Origin: Neoarius graeffei
Lineage: Eukaryota; Chordata; Actinopteri; Siluriformes; Ariidae
Length of the DNA stretch: 64,000 nucleotides
NCBI RefSeq assembly: GCF_027579695.1
Contig: NC_083590.1
Location: forward strand, 18,644,446 to 18,708,445
Reading direction: 5' to 3'
In this document: piece after piece, positions 43,745 to 55,000 of the stretch
Layout: each line of letters begins with the position of its first letter
How positions within the stretch are numbered: the first letter of the stretch is position 1
The notes under the pieces: generated by a model
Database searches by the model: none
What the model was told of the DNA's origin: nothing
Seen by the model: only the letters and a program-made list of their open reading frames with translations
Position numbers and translations under genes: made by a program

Positions 43745-46700
43745 AATCTGTTTGGGGTGCTTTCACAGCTCTATAAAGGTGCGTAGGGGCTCTGTAGGAG
43801 GGGTAGTACCTTTGGTGTCTGGCACGCTGCTCCCTATTTGTAGGGTGGACGGGCACCACTGGTCCCCACTCATCCCCTAAATCTCTCACATGTTGGCTCC
43901 AAGCGCCACGCCCTGGTACACCGCTTCAGCTGGCGGGCTAAACCATGTGAGGGGGTGATGTCTAACATTGCATCACTGGGCGTACGAACTTCTTCAGGAA
44001 GTCACCGGCCAGGGCGGAAGTGATCCCAGATGATCTCAACGGCCAACATGTTCCCCATGCCTCCGAGGAAGGTTTTGAGCCAGAGGCTAGGACAAGGACA
44101 GTCTGATGGAAAACCTACGACCCGAGGACCTCGCTGTCACCGTCCCAGCTCGCTAGGCTATGGCAGTTGAACCACGGGTGTAAAGGGTGGGGCCAGTACC
44201 GCGCACACTGCACTTCACCATAAAACTCCACTGCGCAGGCTTGAAGGACACGTCCACGTCCGCTTGCCACCAACTCTACCAAAGTCCTGTAGCGACGGGA
44301 AAGGGGCGAAAACGGCAGGTGAAAGATGTCGCTGGCAGCCGCAGTTCCAATCCTGCATGCAGGCGGTTCAGGATATTGGTCGCCTGACGTTGACCTAGGG
44401 ACGACAACATCACTCGGCACACCCTGAACGACCAAGCAGCCTTCTCTAAGGACGCACTGCTTGCTCCACACGGAGAGGGGCCTAGAAAAGGTGGCCTAAC
44501 CAAAGCTCGTCTCTAATCCTCCCAGTTGGCTTGCCGCGGCCAACGGGCATCTTCCCAGCGGTCGAACAAGAACTAAAGGAAAAAGGTACGCACCCACCTG
44601 TAGGGGTGCAAACGCACTGACATTGGCATGCTGGAACATTAGAACCATGCTCGATAAAGAAGACAGAAATAGACCTGAACGTCGCTCTGCCCTGATTGCA
44701 CACGAACTGTCCAGGCTGAATATAGACATTGCTGCTCTCAGCGAAGTTCGCTTCCCAGATGAAGGCAGCCTACAGGAGCAAGGCGCCGGATACACCCTCT
44801 TCTGGTCAGGGAAATCGGCAGCAGAAAGGCGCCTCTCCGGAGTCGGCTTCATGCTGAAAACTTCCATCGCTTCCAAGCTGGTAAACCTGCCCATCGGTCA
44901 TTCCGACCGCATCATGTCCATGCGCCTCCCTTTGAAGAACAAGAAGTGTGCCACTCTCTTCAGTGTGTACGCCCCCACTCTTCAAGCTGAACCTGCAGAA
45001 AAGGACAAGTTCTACTCCGAGCTGCACAGCCTCCTTCAAAGCACCCCTGCAGACGACAAGGTGATAATCCTTGGCGACTTCAACGCCAGAGTGGGCCAAG
45101 ACGTAGTTGCCTGGAAAGGAGTTCTTGGTAGACACGGCGTTGGTAACTGCAACGACAACGGGCGCTTGCTGCTTGAGTTCTGCATGGAGCAGCAACTTGT
45201 CATCACCAACACCATCTTCCAGCAAAAGGACAGTTTGAAGACAACCTGGATGCACCCTTGGTCCAAACACTGGCACCTCATTGACTATGTTCTAGTGCGC
45301 CAACGAGACCACCGAGATGTCCATCACACCAGAGTGATGCCCAGCGCAGAATGTCACACTGACCATCGCCTAGTGCGCTGCAAGCTCAGGCTGCACTTCA
45401 AGCCTAAACCAAGGAAAGGAGGGCCACTCAAGAAGAAATTCAAGCTCAGCAAGCTACAGTCAGCTGAAGTGAAAGCTGACCTCCAGGCAGACTTACAGTC
45501 CAAGCTTGAAAACAACTGCCCAGAAGATCCTTCACCTGAATCACTCTGGAAACACCTAAAGACAGCCATCCTGCAGACTTCCGAAGAAGTCCTGGGGTTT
45601 ACCACCAAGAAGAACAAAGACTGGTTCGACGAAAACAACGAGGAAATCCAACAACTGTTAGCGAAGAAGAGATCAGCCCACCAGGCCCATCTGGCCCAGC
45701 CGTCCTGTCCAGTGAAGAAAGCTGCCTTCCGTCACATCTGCAGCGACCTCCAGCGCAAACTTCGAGTCATACAGAACGAGTGGTGGAACAACCTCGCAGA
45801 AAGAACTCAGAAATGCGCAGACGCTGGTGACTACAGAGGCTTCTACGAAGCTCTCAAGGCAGTTTATGGCCCCATCCACCACGTCCAGAGTCCTCTGCGC
45901 AGTGCGGACGGTGAGGCGCTCCTCACAGACGGAACGGCTATACTGGGCCGTTGGGCCGAGCACTTCCAGGCCCTCTTCAGCGCTGACCGAGTTGTCCAGG
46001 ACCCAGCTGTCAATCGCATTCCTCAACTACCAGTTAAAGAGGAATTGGATGTACCTCCCACCATGGAGGAGCTCACTGAAGCCATAGACCAGTTAAAGAG
46101 TGGAAAGGCAGCAGGCATCGACGGCATTCCTCCAGAGATATGGAAAGATGGAGGCCCAGCGTTGCACAGCAAACTCCTCGAACTCCTTGTCTGCTGTTGG
46201 GAGCAAGGAAAATTGCCAAGTGACTTCCGAGATGCAGTCATCGTCACCTTGTACAAAAACAAGGGGGTGAAGTCAGACTGCTCCAACTACCGGGATATCA
46301 CTCTGCTGTCCATCGCTGGCAAAATCCTTGCCCGAGTGCTCCTGAACAGGTTGATACCTACCATCGCAGAAGACCACCTCCCAGAATCCCAATGTGGCTT
46401 CAGAGCAAACCGGGGCACCACAGACATGGTCTTCATCCTCAGGCAGCTCCAAGAGAAATGCCGGGAGCAAAACAAGGGACTGTATGCAACGTTTGTGGAC
46501 CTTACGAAAGTGTTCGACACAGTGAGCAGGAAGGGACTGTGGATGATCATGGAGCGCCTCGGCTGCCCTCCAAAGTTCCTCAGTATGATCATTCAGTTGC
46601 ATGAAGACCAGTGCGGCCAAGTCAGAGTAAACAGCAACCTCTCAGAGCCCTTTCCCATCGTCAACGGTGTAAAACAGGGATGCGTCCTCGCACCGACACT

Positions 46701-47935
46701 GTTCAGCATTTTCTTCAGCATGATGCTAAAGCAGGCCATGGAAGACCTTGACGATGAAGACGCGGTCTACATCCGCTACCGCCTGGATGGCAGTCTGTTC
46801 AATCTAAGGAGGCTCCAAGCCCGAACAAAGACACATGAGCAGCTGATCAGAGACCTCCTCTTTGCTGACGACGCTACCCTCGTCGCTCACACTGAAAGAG
46901 CCCTGCAGCGCCTCACGTCCTGCTTTGCAGAAGCTGCCCAGCTCTTCGGACTCGAGGTCAGCTTGAAGAAGACTGAGGTCCTCCACCAGCCCACACCTCG
47001 GGTAGAGTACCACCCTCCTCACATCACCATCGGTGAGACTGAGCTGAAAACAGTACACCAGTTTACCTACCTGGGGTGTGTCATTTCATCTGATGCCAAG
47101 ATCGACAAAGAAGTCGACAACAGACTGGCCAAGGCAAACAGCGCTTTTGGCAGACTGTACAACAGAGTGTGGTCAAACAAACACTTGAAAAGGGGCACCA
47201 AGATCAGAGTGTACAAAGCTGTCGTTCTCACCACCCTCTTGTATGGCTCTGAGTCGTGGGTAACCTATCGTCACCACCTGCGACTCCTCGAGCGTTTCCA
47301 TCAGCGCTGTCTCCGCACCATTCTCAACATCCACTGGAGCGAGTACATCACAAACGTCGACGTCCTTACACAAGCGGAGATCACCAGCATCGAGGCTATG
47401 TTGCTGAAGTCGCAGCTACGCTGGGCAGGACACGTCTCCAGAATGGAGGATCATCGCCTGCCCAAGATAGCCCTGTATGGCGAACTCTCCACTGGTCACC
47501 GTGACAGAGGGGCACCAAAGAAATGCTACAAAGACTCCCTGAAGAAGTCACTAGGTGCCTGTCACATTGATCACAACCAGTGGTCTACCCTCGCTGCTGA
47601 CCGTGACGCCTGGCGCTACACCATTCACCAGGCCGTCTCCTCCTTCGAGGAATTCCGCTGTGAGAACCTGCGGGAGAAGCGCCGCAGAAGGAAAGAACGG
47701 GAAACCTCAGCAGCGGTACCTGACATCACTTTCGATTGTAGCCGATGCGGCCGGACCTGCCTGTCCCGCATCGGACTCATCAGCCACGAGAGAGCCTGCA
47801 GTCGTCGTGGACAATGCCCTTCATAAAATCTTCGTTCGCGAAGCCAAGCCGAGAGAGAGAAAGGTGTACAAGTTTATAAACTCCCTTGTTAACTACATTA
47901 GTAGCTCCAACTTGCACTAAGCTACACTGTTGCTA
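43745..47935 (+). mobile_element. Near-complete LINE with intact ORF (Nimb/I-like?)
   Basis: A non-LTR retrotransposon in the last thrombospondin intron, antisense to the gene. The 5' region from about 43745 is GC-rich without stop-free coding (contains GGCGTACGAACTTCTTCAGG). The ORF runs 44623-47826, with a short 3' tail to about 47935. Exact ends and target duplication are unresolved. Clade assignment is from motif memory and tentative. Confidence 0.75.
44623..47826 (+). CDS. LINE endonuclease / reverse transcriptase polyprotein
   Basis: An uninterrupted 1067-codon ORF. Residues about 1-240 are an APE-type endonuclease (WNIRTM start, ALSEVRF, ILGDFNARVG, DYVLV, HTDHRLV). The middle RT (about 470-800) shows GKAAGIDGIPPEIW, NYRDITLLSIAGK, FVDLTKVFDTVSR, GVKQGCVLAPTLFS and the catalytic FADDATL. 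A TYLGCVIS-type thumb region follows. The C terminus is basic (EKRRRRKE) and ends in a Cys/His finger (CSRCGRTCLSRIGLISHERA, then C). This is the longest open frame in the window and probably a recently active copy, but its promoter region has not been tested. Confidence 0.9.
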   Translation: MACWNIRTMLDKEDRNRPERRSALIAHELSRLNIDIAALSEVRFPDEGSLQEQGAGYTLFWSGKSAAERRLSGVGFMLKTSIASKLVNLPIGHSDRIMSMRLPLKNKKCATLFSVYAPTLQAEPAEKDKFYSELHSLLQSTPADDKVIILGDFNARVGQDVVAWKGVLGRHGVGNCNDNGRLLLEFCMEQQLVITNTIFQQKDSLKTTWMHPWSKHWHLIDYVLVRQRDHRDVHHTRVMPSAECHTDHRLVRCKLRLHFKPKPRKGGPLKKKFKLSKLQSAEVKADLQADLQSKLENNCPEDPSPESLWKHLKTAILQTSEEVLGFTTKKNKDWFDENNEEIQQLLAKKRSAHQAHLAQPSCPVKKAAFRHICSDLQRKLRVIQNEWWNNLAERTQKCADAGDYRGFYEALKAVYGPIHHVQSPLRSADGEALLTDGTAILGRWAEHFQALFSADRVVQDPAVNRIPQLPVKEELDVPPTMEELTEAIDQLKSGKAAGIDGIPPEIWKDGGPALHSKLLELLVCCWEQGKLPSDFRDAVIVTLYKNKGVKSDCSNYRDITLLSIAGKILARVLLNRLIPTIAEDHLPESQCGFRANRGTTDMVFILRQLQEKCREQNKGLYATFVDLTKVFDTVSRKGLWMIMERLGCPPKFLSMIIQLHEDQCGQVRVNSNLSEPFPIVNGVKQGCVLAPTLFSIFFSMMLKQAMEDLDDEDAVYIRYRLDGSLFNLRRLQARTKTHEQLIRDLLFADDATLVAHTERALQRLTSCFAEAAQLFGLEVSLKKTEVLHQPTPRVEYHPPHITIGETELKTVHQFTYLGCVISSDAKIDKEVDNRLAKANSAFGRLYNRVWSNKHLKRGTKIRVYKAVVLTTLLYGSESWVTYRHHLRLLERFHQRCLRTILNIHWSEYITNVDVLTQAEITSIEAMLLKSQLRWAGHVSRMEDHRLPKIALYGELSTGHRDRGAPKKCYKDSLKKSLGACHIDHNQWSTLAADRDAWRYTIHQAVSSFEEFRCENLREKRRRRKERETSAAVPDITFDCSRCGRTCLSRIGLISHERACSRRGQCPS

Positions 47936-48004
47936 TCCTAAAAACAAAAATGTTCACTATATTTATGTGACTTATACAACAAAGCTTCACTATGGGGTCC
48001 TCAC

Positions 48005-48144
48005 CGTTACATCGATAGTTCAGATTAGACCAGATAATGTTCTCCTGTGAGAAGCAGAAAACACCCAGACGTCCTCCTTTCATCGAGGTGTCAATCACCA
48101 CACCGGAGTCCGCAACCAGAGCAGCGCCTTCATACAGACGCACT
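48005..48144 (-). CDS. thbs3: Thrombospondin C-terminal domain exon (YRCN)
   Basis: A 140-bp exon (acceptor TTGTTTTCAG before 48144; donor GTGAGG after 48005). It encodes [34 protein letters not shown] and [12 protein letters not shown], the final strands of the L-type lectin-like C-terminal domain that binds calcium and cell-surface receptors. The DTSM-GGRLGVF wording favours THBS3 over THBS4. Confidence 0.92.
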
Positions 48145-48445
48145 CTGAAAACAAACACACACAGTAAATCCCACAAACCCAACTGATCTAATAAACATGA
48201 CAAGGGCATGTTATCAGTAATGTGCCTGGATCTTACAAACATGGTTTAATGAAAAACACAGCTGGTTCAGACTAACTTATCAAAACAGCTGGGTTATATA
48301 AAGACAGCTTGAATTTATTGGAGGAATAAATAAAAATCCTCCTAACTGCATGAAATTCAGGCACCTGTGTAAGACGAGTCCAAATATGAGTAACTTTCCC
48401 AATGTTACCACTGCTGTAACTTACTGCCTCTGAATATGAGGACAT

Positions 48446-48685
48446 CTCATCTCATCTCATTATCTCTAGCCGCTTTATCCTTCTACAGGGTCACAGGCAA
48501 GCTGGAGCCTATCCCAGCTGAATACGGGCGAAAGGCGGGGTACACCCTGGACAAGTCGCCAGGTCATCACAGGGCTGACACATAGACACAGACAACCATT
48601 CACACTCACATTCACACCTACGGTCAATTTAGAGTCACCAGTTAACCTAACCTGCATGTCTTTGGACTGTGGGGGAAACCGGGGC
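48446..48685 (-). repeat. tRNA-headed SINE, copy 5 (5'-truncated, -)
   Basis: A 240-bp inverted copy lacking the tRNA-like head, with 13-bp target duplications AATATGAGGACAT (48433-48445 and 48686-48698). 5' truncation shows incomplete reverse transcription. Confidence 0.88.
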
Positions 48686-48716
48686 AATATGAGGACATTT
48701 AAAAAAAAAAAAACCC

Positions 48717-49078
48717 TTGACAAATTTGTTGAACTTGTTTATATGACTTGTCTGTTAGACTTGTTTATTGGACTTGTTCATTTGATATGTTTGGTGGACT
48801 TGTCTCTGATTTGCTTGTTAGACTTGTTTATTTCATGTTTGTTAGACTTGTTTATTGGACTTGTTTGTTTGATTTGCTTGTTGGACTTGTTTATTCCATA
48901 TGCTTTTTTGGACTTGTTTAATTGATTTGTTTGTTGGACTTGTTTATTGGACTCATTTTTCATATGTTCGTTGGACTTATTTGTTTGATTTGTTTGTTGG
49001 ACTTGTTTGTTGGACTTGTTTAGTTGATTTGTTGGAATTGTTTAGTTTATTATTTTGGACTTGCTTATTGGACTTGGA
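48717..49078. repeat. Minisatellite, (TTGTTKGACTTGTTTAT)-like
   Basis: More than 20 imperfect repeats built on GGACTTGTTTATT / TTGTTTGATTTG blocks, with units of about 15-16 bp and higher-order pairing. It stops only about 12 bp before the end of the thrombospondin exon at 49091, so the intron 5' end, read on the minus strand, starts almost directly in the array. Confidence 0.85.
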
Positions 49079-49090
49079 ATTGATTCCTAC

Positions 49091-49263
49091 CTGATGTAGC
49101 CGACCTGTGGCCGATGGCTGAGGCTCCAGCGGTACGATGTTTTATCATGCCATCCCACATTCCTCGGATCCTTCCAGAGCAGGGTCACCTCTCCATGTGT
49201 GTCACCAGTGTGCCACAATGCGTTACGCAGATACTCACCTGGACCTGTACGAGACTTCACTGC
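49091..49263 (-). CDS. thbs3: Thrombospondin C-terminal domain exon (RNALWHT)
   Basis: A 173-bp exon (acceptor CTGTCACTCAG before 49263; donor GTAGGA after 49091). It encodes [40 protein letters not shown] and HRPQVGYIR, all hallmark segments of the thrombospondin C-terminal domain. Phase joins are exact on both sides. Confidence 0.93.
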
Positions 49264-49487
49264 CTGAGTGACAGACCCAGGGAGAGACATTAAATGTACA
49301 CAGCATTTAACATTATATTTTTAAAATTATTAGAATGTTATTTCTTTCCTAAACATTTCATCATAAAAGTAGCATTTATTACTGTCTGGAAAATACTAGA
49401 TATGCTTCCTGTTTATGCTTTGCTGTACTGTACTGCATCCTTTTTGTGGCACCCTTAGTAATTACCAGCTGCTGTTTAAACAATCAC

Positions 49488-49684
49488 CTTTAGCTGTAGA
49501 CCAGGTTCAGCCAGTGCTGTGAAGGGCAGGTTTTGCCAGTATATCTGCTCCGTCTGCTTCCACATCACCACATAGAAGCTGGACGAGTCCTGGTAAGCGA
49601 AGATGAAGCCCACATAGTCATCGTCGGTCATTGTGTTCACGTGGAATGTGCCCTCAAAATCAACACCGTTGAATGCCGTGTAGC
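49488..49684 (-). CDS. thbs3: Thrombospondin C-terminal domain exon (GYTAFNG)
   Basis: A 197-bp exon (acceptor CTTCCTCCAG before 49684; donor GTGATT after 49488). It encodes [50 protein letters not shown] and EPGLQLK, the start of the lectin-like C-terminal domain. A run upstream of the acceptor reads open but is intron. Very strongly conserved family sequence. Confidence 0.94.
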
Positions 49685-49984
49685 CTGGAGGAAGAGGAGA
49701 AGGGATGGTGATGAAGACTGGATCAGTGTGATCAGTAGACCTCAACTATAATAAAGGAACTACTTATTCTCCAGCTGTGTTGGTATAAAAAGAGGGGCTC
49801 TTTCACAAATACATACAAATATCCCCTTAGACAGTTGGTATTTATATGTCACTACCTCCTAGCAACTCCTGCGATCAAACTAGCACCAACTGTATTGGCT
49901 CTGCCTCTCCACTGGATCCCGCTGGCAAGACAAGAGAAGAGAATCCTGTTGTCTGGGCAGTCCAGGATTTCCATATTACCGCCT

Positions 49985-50850
49985 AGGCTACTTTAGAGCT
50001 CAAAACATGTCTATTCCCATGTTGAATATCAACGGCTCCTACATCAGAGGGGTCAACAACTTTACCTACCTGCGTTCAATCGTCACTGAGAACCTCTCTC
50101 TAGATGCTGAAATTGGCACAAGGATAGCCAAATCCATAGGTACAATGTCAAGACTTAGAGATTGTGTGTGGGGAAAACAGCTATCTCACCATTAAGATCA
50201 AAGTGCTTGTCTATCAGGCATGCGTCTTAAGCACTATCCTGTATGCTAGTGAAATGTGGTCAACCTACACGAAGCAAGAAAAGAGGCTTGATACCTTCCA
50301 CTTGCACTGCTTAAGGCATATTCTAAGAATCCCCTGGCAGACAAAGGTTACCAACTCGGAAGTGTTGAAGCATGTTAACCTTCCCAGCACATATGGTCTA
50401 CTCTGCCAAAGACGCCTAACCTGGCTTGGACACATTCATCGGATGGAACATGGTAGAATTCCAAAAGACCTACTCTACGGGGAGCTCTCTGAAGGGATAA
50501 GGCCTGTTGGCCATCCAGAACTCTGTTTTAAGGATGTTGTTAAACAAGATCTAAAAAAGACAAGGATTGAAGTCAAGAACTGGGAAGACAAAGTGTCAGT
50601 TCATTCTGTCTGGTGGTCAGCTGTAAGGCAAGGTGTACGGGAGTCTGAAGTGATGGAGTCTATAGCTGCAGAGCTAAGATGAAAACGCAAGCAAGGGTCA
50701 TCCGGGCCCTCTCAGTACAAGTGTGAATGATGTGGCTGTGACTGCCACTCATGAATTGACTTATTAAGCCATTTTAGAAAGTGATCACACAAGTGACAAT
50801 GACCATCATCTTTTGAGATGGATGGATGCCAGAATAAAAAAATAAAGTTG
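49985..50850 (+). pseudogene. 5'-truncated LINE 3' fragment
   Basis: Coding remnant of the C-terminal part of a LINE related in plan to the one at 44623: FTYLRSIVTENLSLDAEIGT, a shift near 50170-50195, then LVYQACVLSTILYASEMWST, RRLTWLGHIHRMEHGRIPKD, LLYGELSEG. A terminal finger remnant CGCDCHS with stops follows, then an A-rich tail near 50835. The RT active site is absent. The LTR retrotransposon begins right after it. Confidence 0.75.
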
Positions 50851-50859
50851 GTATAAAAT

Positions 50860-51173
50860 TGTGGCAGTGGGGGCATGGTCAAGTGTCGGTCTGTGAATGG
50901 AGGGCGGAGTCAGGGAAGGTAAGTGGTAGAATCACTGCACCTGATGGGAATTAACCTGTGTTTGTGTGTCTTCCCCAGTGACCGCGTCCTACAAGAGGAG
51001 AGGGAGAGCAGAGAAAGGGAGCTCTCCCCCAACCCTAACACTGGTGTGTGTGTGCGTGTGTGGCTGGGAGAGCAAATGTTGAACGCTGAAAAGCGACAAA
51101 ATAAAGAGTTTTATAAGAACTCAGTTCTGGCCTGCCGTGCTTCTGTGCCCCACCCACCTGCTCAGATTTTACA
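50860..51173 (+). repeat. 5' LTR of the Gmr1-like element
   Basis: 314 bp, starting TGTGGCAGTGG and ending GATTTTACA, with an AATAAA signal near its end (GACAAAATAAAGAG). Highly similar to the 3' LTR with scattered differences, so insertion is not brand new. A primer-binding-site-like stretch (GTGCTGAAACCCGGGAA) follows at about 51177; I do not assign the tRNA. Confidence 0.93.
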
Positions 51174-51218
51174 GTGGTGCTGAAACCCGGGAATCGGAGT
51201 GCAGAAGAGAACAGCCCC

Positions 51219-51900
51219 ATGGAGTCCTCCCCCTTCAAGGACCTGGTCCATGCCCTCACCATGGCCCAACAGAGCCAGCACCAGGCGCTGATCGCCCTCC
51301 AGAAGGAGCAGGAACAATGCTTCGAAGCCCTGATGCTGGCACAGCAGGAAGATCGCCAGGTGTTCCGGCACCTGCTCGCGTTGGCGGGGTCCACCACCAC
51401 CGCCGTGGACCCTCCCCACCTCACCCTAACGAATATAGACCCGCATGATGACCCCAAAGCCTTCCTTGCTCTCTTTGAGCAGGCAGCAGAGGCATGGGGT
51501 TGGCCGGTGGAACAGTGCGCGGCGCGCTTCCTCCCCCTGCTAACGGGCGAGGCACAGCTGGCCGCGCTGCAGCTCCCCGCCGACAGCCGGCTGGTCTACG
51601 CGGACCTCTGCAGGGCCATCCTCCAATGTGTTGGTCGCACCCCGGAACAGCAACGGCAACGCTTCCGCGCGCTGTGCCTAGAGGAGGTCAGCCGGCTGTT
51701 CGTGTTTGGCCAGCAACTCCAGGACGCCTGCCGGCGGTGGCTGAGGGCCGACAACCGCGACGCTGAGGGAATCATGGACCTGGTGGCGCTGGAACAATTA
51801 ATCACCTGACTTCCGGAAAGAACAGTGGAGTGGGTCCAGTGCCATCGCCTGGCGTCTCTGGATCAGGTGATTGAGCTGGCGGAGGACCATATGGCGGCCG
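51219..51900 (+). pseudogene. Gag-like region of the Gmr1-like element
   Basis: The frame starts at ATG 51219 (MESSPFKDLVHALTMAQQSQ), with a coiled-coil-like glutamine/alanine-rich N terminus and then a capsid-like core (DDPKAFLALFEQAAEAWGW, FLPLLTGEAQ, FRALCLEEV). TGA at 51807-51809 ends it early. The frame then continues (VEWVQCHRLASLDQVIELAE) before a shift ahead of the zinc knuckle. Confidence 0.75.
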
Positions 51901-52057
51901 TTCCGACGGCAGGACAGCGTGTCTCCTTTTCTCCCCTCTCTTCTCTCTCTCCCCCTCTGCTCCCCGTCCTCACCCCATTCTTCCACCACGGAGGCGAGGG
52001 CCGGCTGCTCCCCAGCCGGCCCGCCGCACCCGCGGTGCCCTACCATTTCCTACTTCC

Positions 52058-55000
52058 TTGTCTGTATCTTCTCCCCCTCAGGTGAGTGATGTCCGGAACA
52101 CCGGTGCAGAGGGAGAGCCTGGGCCGGTATGCTGGCACTGCGGGGAACCAGGGCACCTCCAGCATCAGTGCTCGGCGATGGGGCTGGGTGCAGTGGCCCG
52201 GATCTCCGACGCGCCAGGGACTGCCCTCAATCAGGCCACAGCGTATCGCATACTGGTAAGTATCCAAGGGGATATGTATCAGGCTTTGGTGGACTCCGGC
52301 TGTAATCAGACCTCAATCCACCAAAGCCTGGTGCAGGATGAGGCATTGGGGAGAGCACAATTGGTGAAGGTGTTGTGTGTGCATGGGGATGTTCACAACT
52401 ACCCTTTAGTGCCAGTCCACATTCTATTTTGAGGGGAAAAATTTAGAGTAAAGGCGGCGGTTAATCCTCGCCTTACCCACTCGGTAATTCTGGGGACTGA
52501 TCGGCCGGGTTTTAGGGAATTAACGGCGCATTTAGTAAAGAGTGGGGCTTGCCATAGTTTAGCGAGGGGAGGTCCCGGAGTGGCATTGGCGGGAGCAGCT
52601 GTCACAGAGCTGTCTACGTCATCCCCGCATCAGAGTGAGGAGCAGCCTGCTCCTCCTCCCTCTCTCGGGGATTCCCTGTTCGAGCAGTCACGAGACGAGA
52701 CTCTGTGGCATGCGTTTGACCAAGTGAGAGTAATCCATGGTCAAACTCTCCAGCCAAACACCATACCATCCTTCCCCTATTTTTCCATTATTAAGGATAG
52801 ATTATACCCAGTGGCGCAGGACACTCAGACTAAGGAACCAATAACACAGCTTTTAATCCCAAAGAGCTGCCGGGAATTCATATTCCAGGAGGCTCACTTT
52901 AATCCCATGGCCGGACACGTGGGGCAGGATAAGACACTAGTCCGAATAATTACCCGGTTCTACTGGCCAGGGATTCGCGGCGATGTCCGTAGGTGGTGTA
53001 CGGCATGCCGCAAATGCCAGTTAGCAAATCCCGTGGCCATTCCAAAAGCGCCTTTGCGCCCTCTGCCGTTAATTGAGACCCCGTTCGAAAGAATTGGGAT
53101 GGATCTCGTCAGGCCATTAGATCGGTCAGCACGAGGATATCGCTTTATTTTAGTTCTGGTGGACTATGCAACGCAATATCCGGAAGCAGTGCCTCTTCGC
53201 AATATCTCAGCACTTAATATTGCAGAAGCACTCTTCCGTTTTATCTCCCGAGTCGGAATCCCCAAAGAGATTCTGATTGATCAAGGCACTACGTTTATGC
53301 CACGCACACTGCGCCAACTGTATGGGTTACTGGGAATTAAGCCTATCCGCACCAGCGTTTATCACCCACAAATGGATGGCTTAGTTGAACGGTTTAATCG
53401 CACCCTCAAGAATATAATTAGAAAATTTGTAAGCGAAGACGCACGTAACTGGGATAAATGGGTCGAGCCCCTGTTATCCGGAGTGTGAGAGGTCCCGCAA
53501 GCCTCCACGGGGTTCTCCCCGTTCAAATTATTATACGGGCGTAAGCCGTGTGGCATTTTGGATGTGCTACGTGAAAACTGGGAGGAGGGACCTTCAACCA
53601 GTAAAAACGAAATTCAATATGTTATCGACCTACGCGCCAAACTCCACACACTCATGCACCTAACCCAGGAGAATTTGCAGCAGGCCCAAGAACGTCAAGT
53701 CCGTCTGTATGACAAGGGCACACGCCTTAGGGAGTTCACACTGGGAGATAAGGTACTCATGTTGTTGCCCACGTCGAGCTCCAAATTGATTGCCAGGTGG
53801 CAAGGACCCTTTGAGGTCACACAGTGAGTCGGGGATGTTGATTATGAGGTGAGGCGAACAGACAGGGGTAGGGCGTTACAGATTTATCACCTCAATCTGC
53901 TAAAATGCTGGAACGAGGAGGTCCCTGTGGCGTTGGTGTTGGTGGTTCCGGAGAAGGCAGAGCTGGGGCCGGAGGTTCAAAAAAGAAAATTGACATCGCC
54001 CATTGCTCCAGTCCCCTGTGGAGACCACCTCTCCCTGACCCAGCTCACGGAGGTTGCCCAGTTGCAGACAGAATTTTCTGACGTGTTCTCACCCCTGCCC
54101 GGCCACACCCACCTCATAGAACACCACATTGAGACGCCCCCGGGGGTAGTAGTACGCAGCCACCCTTACCGACTGCCCGAACACAAAAAAAAGGTGGTTC
54201 GGGAAGAGCTCGAGGCCATGCTTGAAATGGGCATCGTCGAGGAGTCCCACAGTGACTGGAGCAGCCCGGTGGTCTTGGTTCCCAAGGCCGACGGGTTGGG
54301 CCGGTTCTGTGTGGACTATAGAAAAATCACTGCGGTGTCTAAATTCGACGCGTATCCAATGCCTCGTATTGACGAGTTGCTTGATCGACTAGGCACGGCT
54401 CGTTTTTATTCGACACTGGATTTGACAAAGGGATACTGGTAGATCCCCTTAACTCCATTATCCCAAGAGAAAACGGCCTTTTCCACACCGTTTGGCTTGC
54501 ACCAGTTTGTCAAACTTACTTTTGGGCTGTTTGGGGTGCCCGCTACATTCCAGCGGCTTATGGATAGGGTCCTCCACCCCCACGCCATCTATGCGGCCGC
54601 ATACCTAGATGATATTATAATCTATAGTAATGACTGGCCGCGGCATTTACAACACCTGAGGGCCATCCTTAGGTTGCTGAGGCGAGTGGGTCTCACAGTC
54701 AACCCGAAGAAGTGTGCGATTGGGCGGGTGGAAGTACAGTATCTGGGCTTCCACTTGGGCAATGGGCAGGTGCGTCCCCAAATTAATAAGACAGCAGCAA
54801 TTGCGGCCTGCCCGAGGCCCAAGACCAAAAAGGGGGTGAGACAGTTCCTGGGGCTGGCTGGCTACTATCGTAGGTTTATACCTAATTATTCGGACGTCAC
54901 CAGCCTGCTGACTGATCTCACTAAAAAGGGAGCACCAGATCCGGTCCAGTGGACGTAGCAATGCCAGCAGGCTTTCTCTGAGGTAAAGGCTGCACTGTGT

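Noticed and set aside
44806..47058. Several minus-strand frames over 80 codons
   Set aside because: Shadows of the intact 1067-codon LINE ORF on the plus strand.
48778..48963. Open frame rich in Lys, Asn and Gln
   Set aside because: It is translation of the minisatellite array and has no family features.
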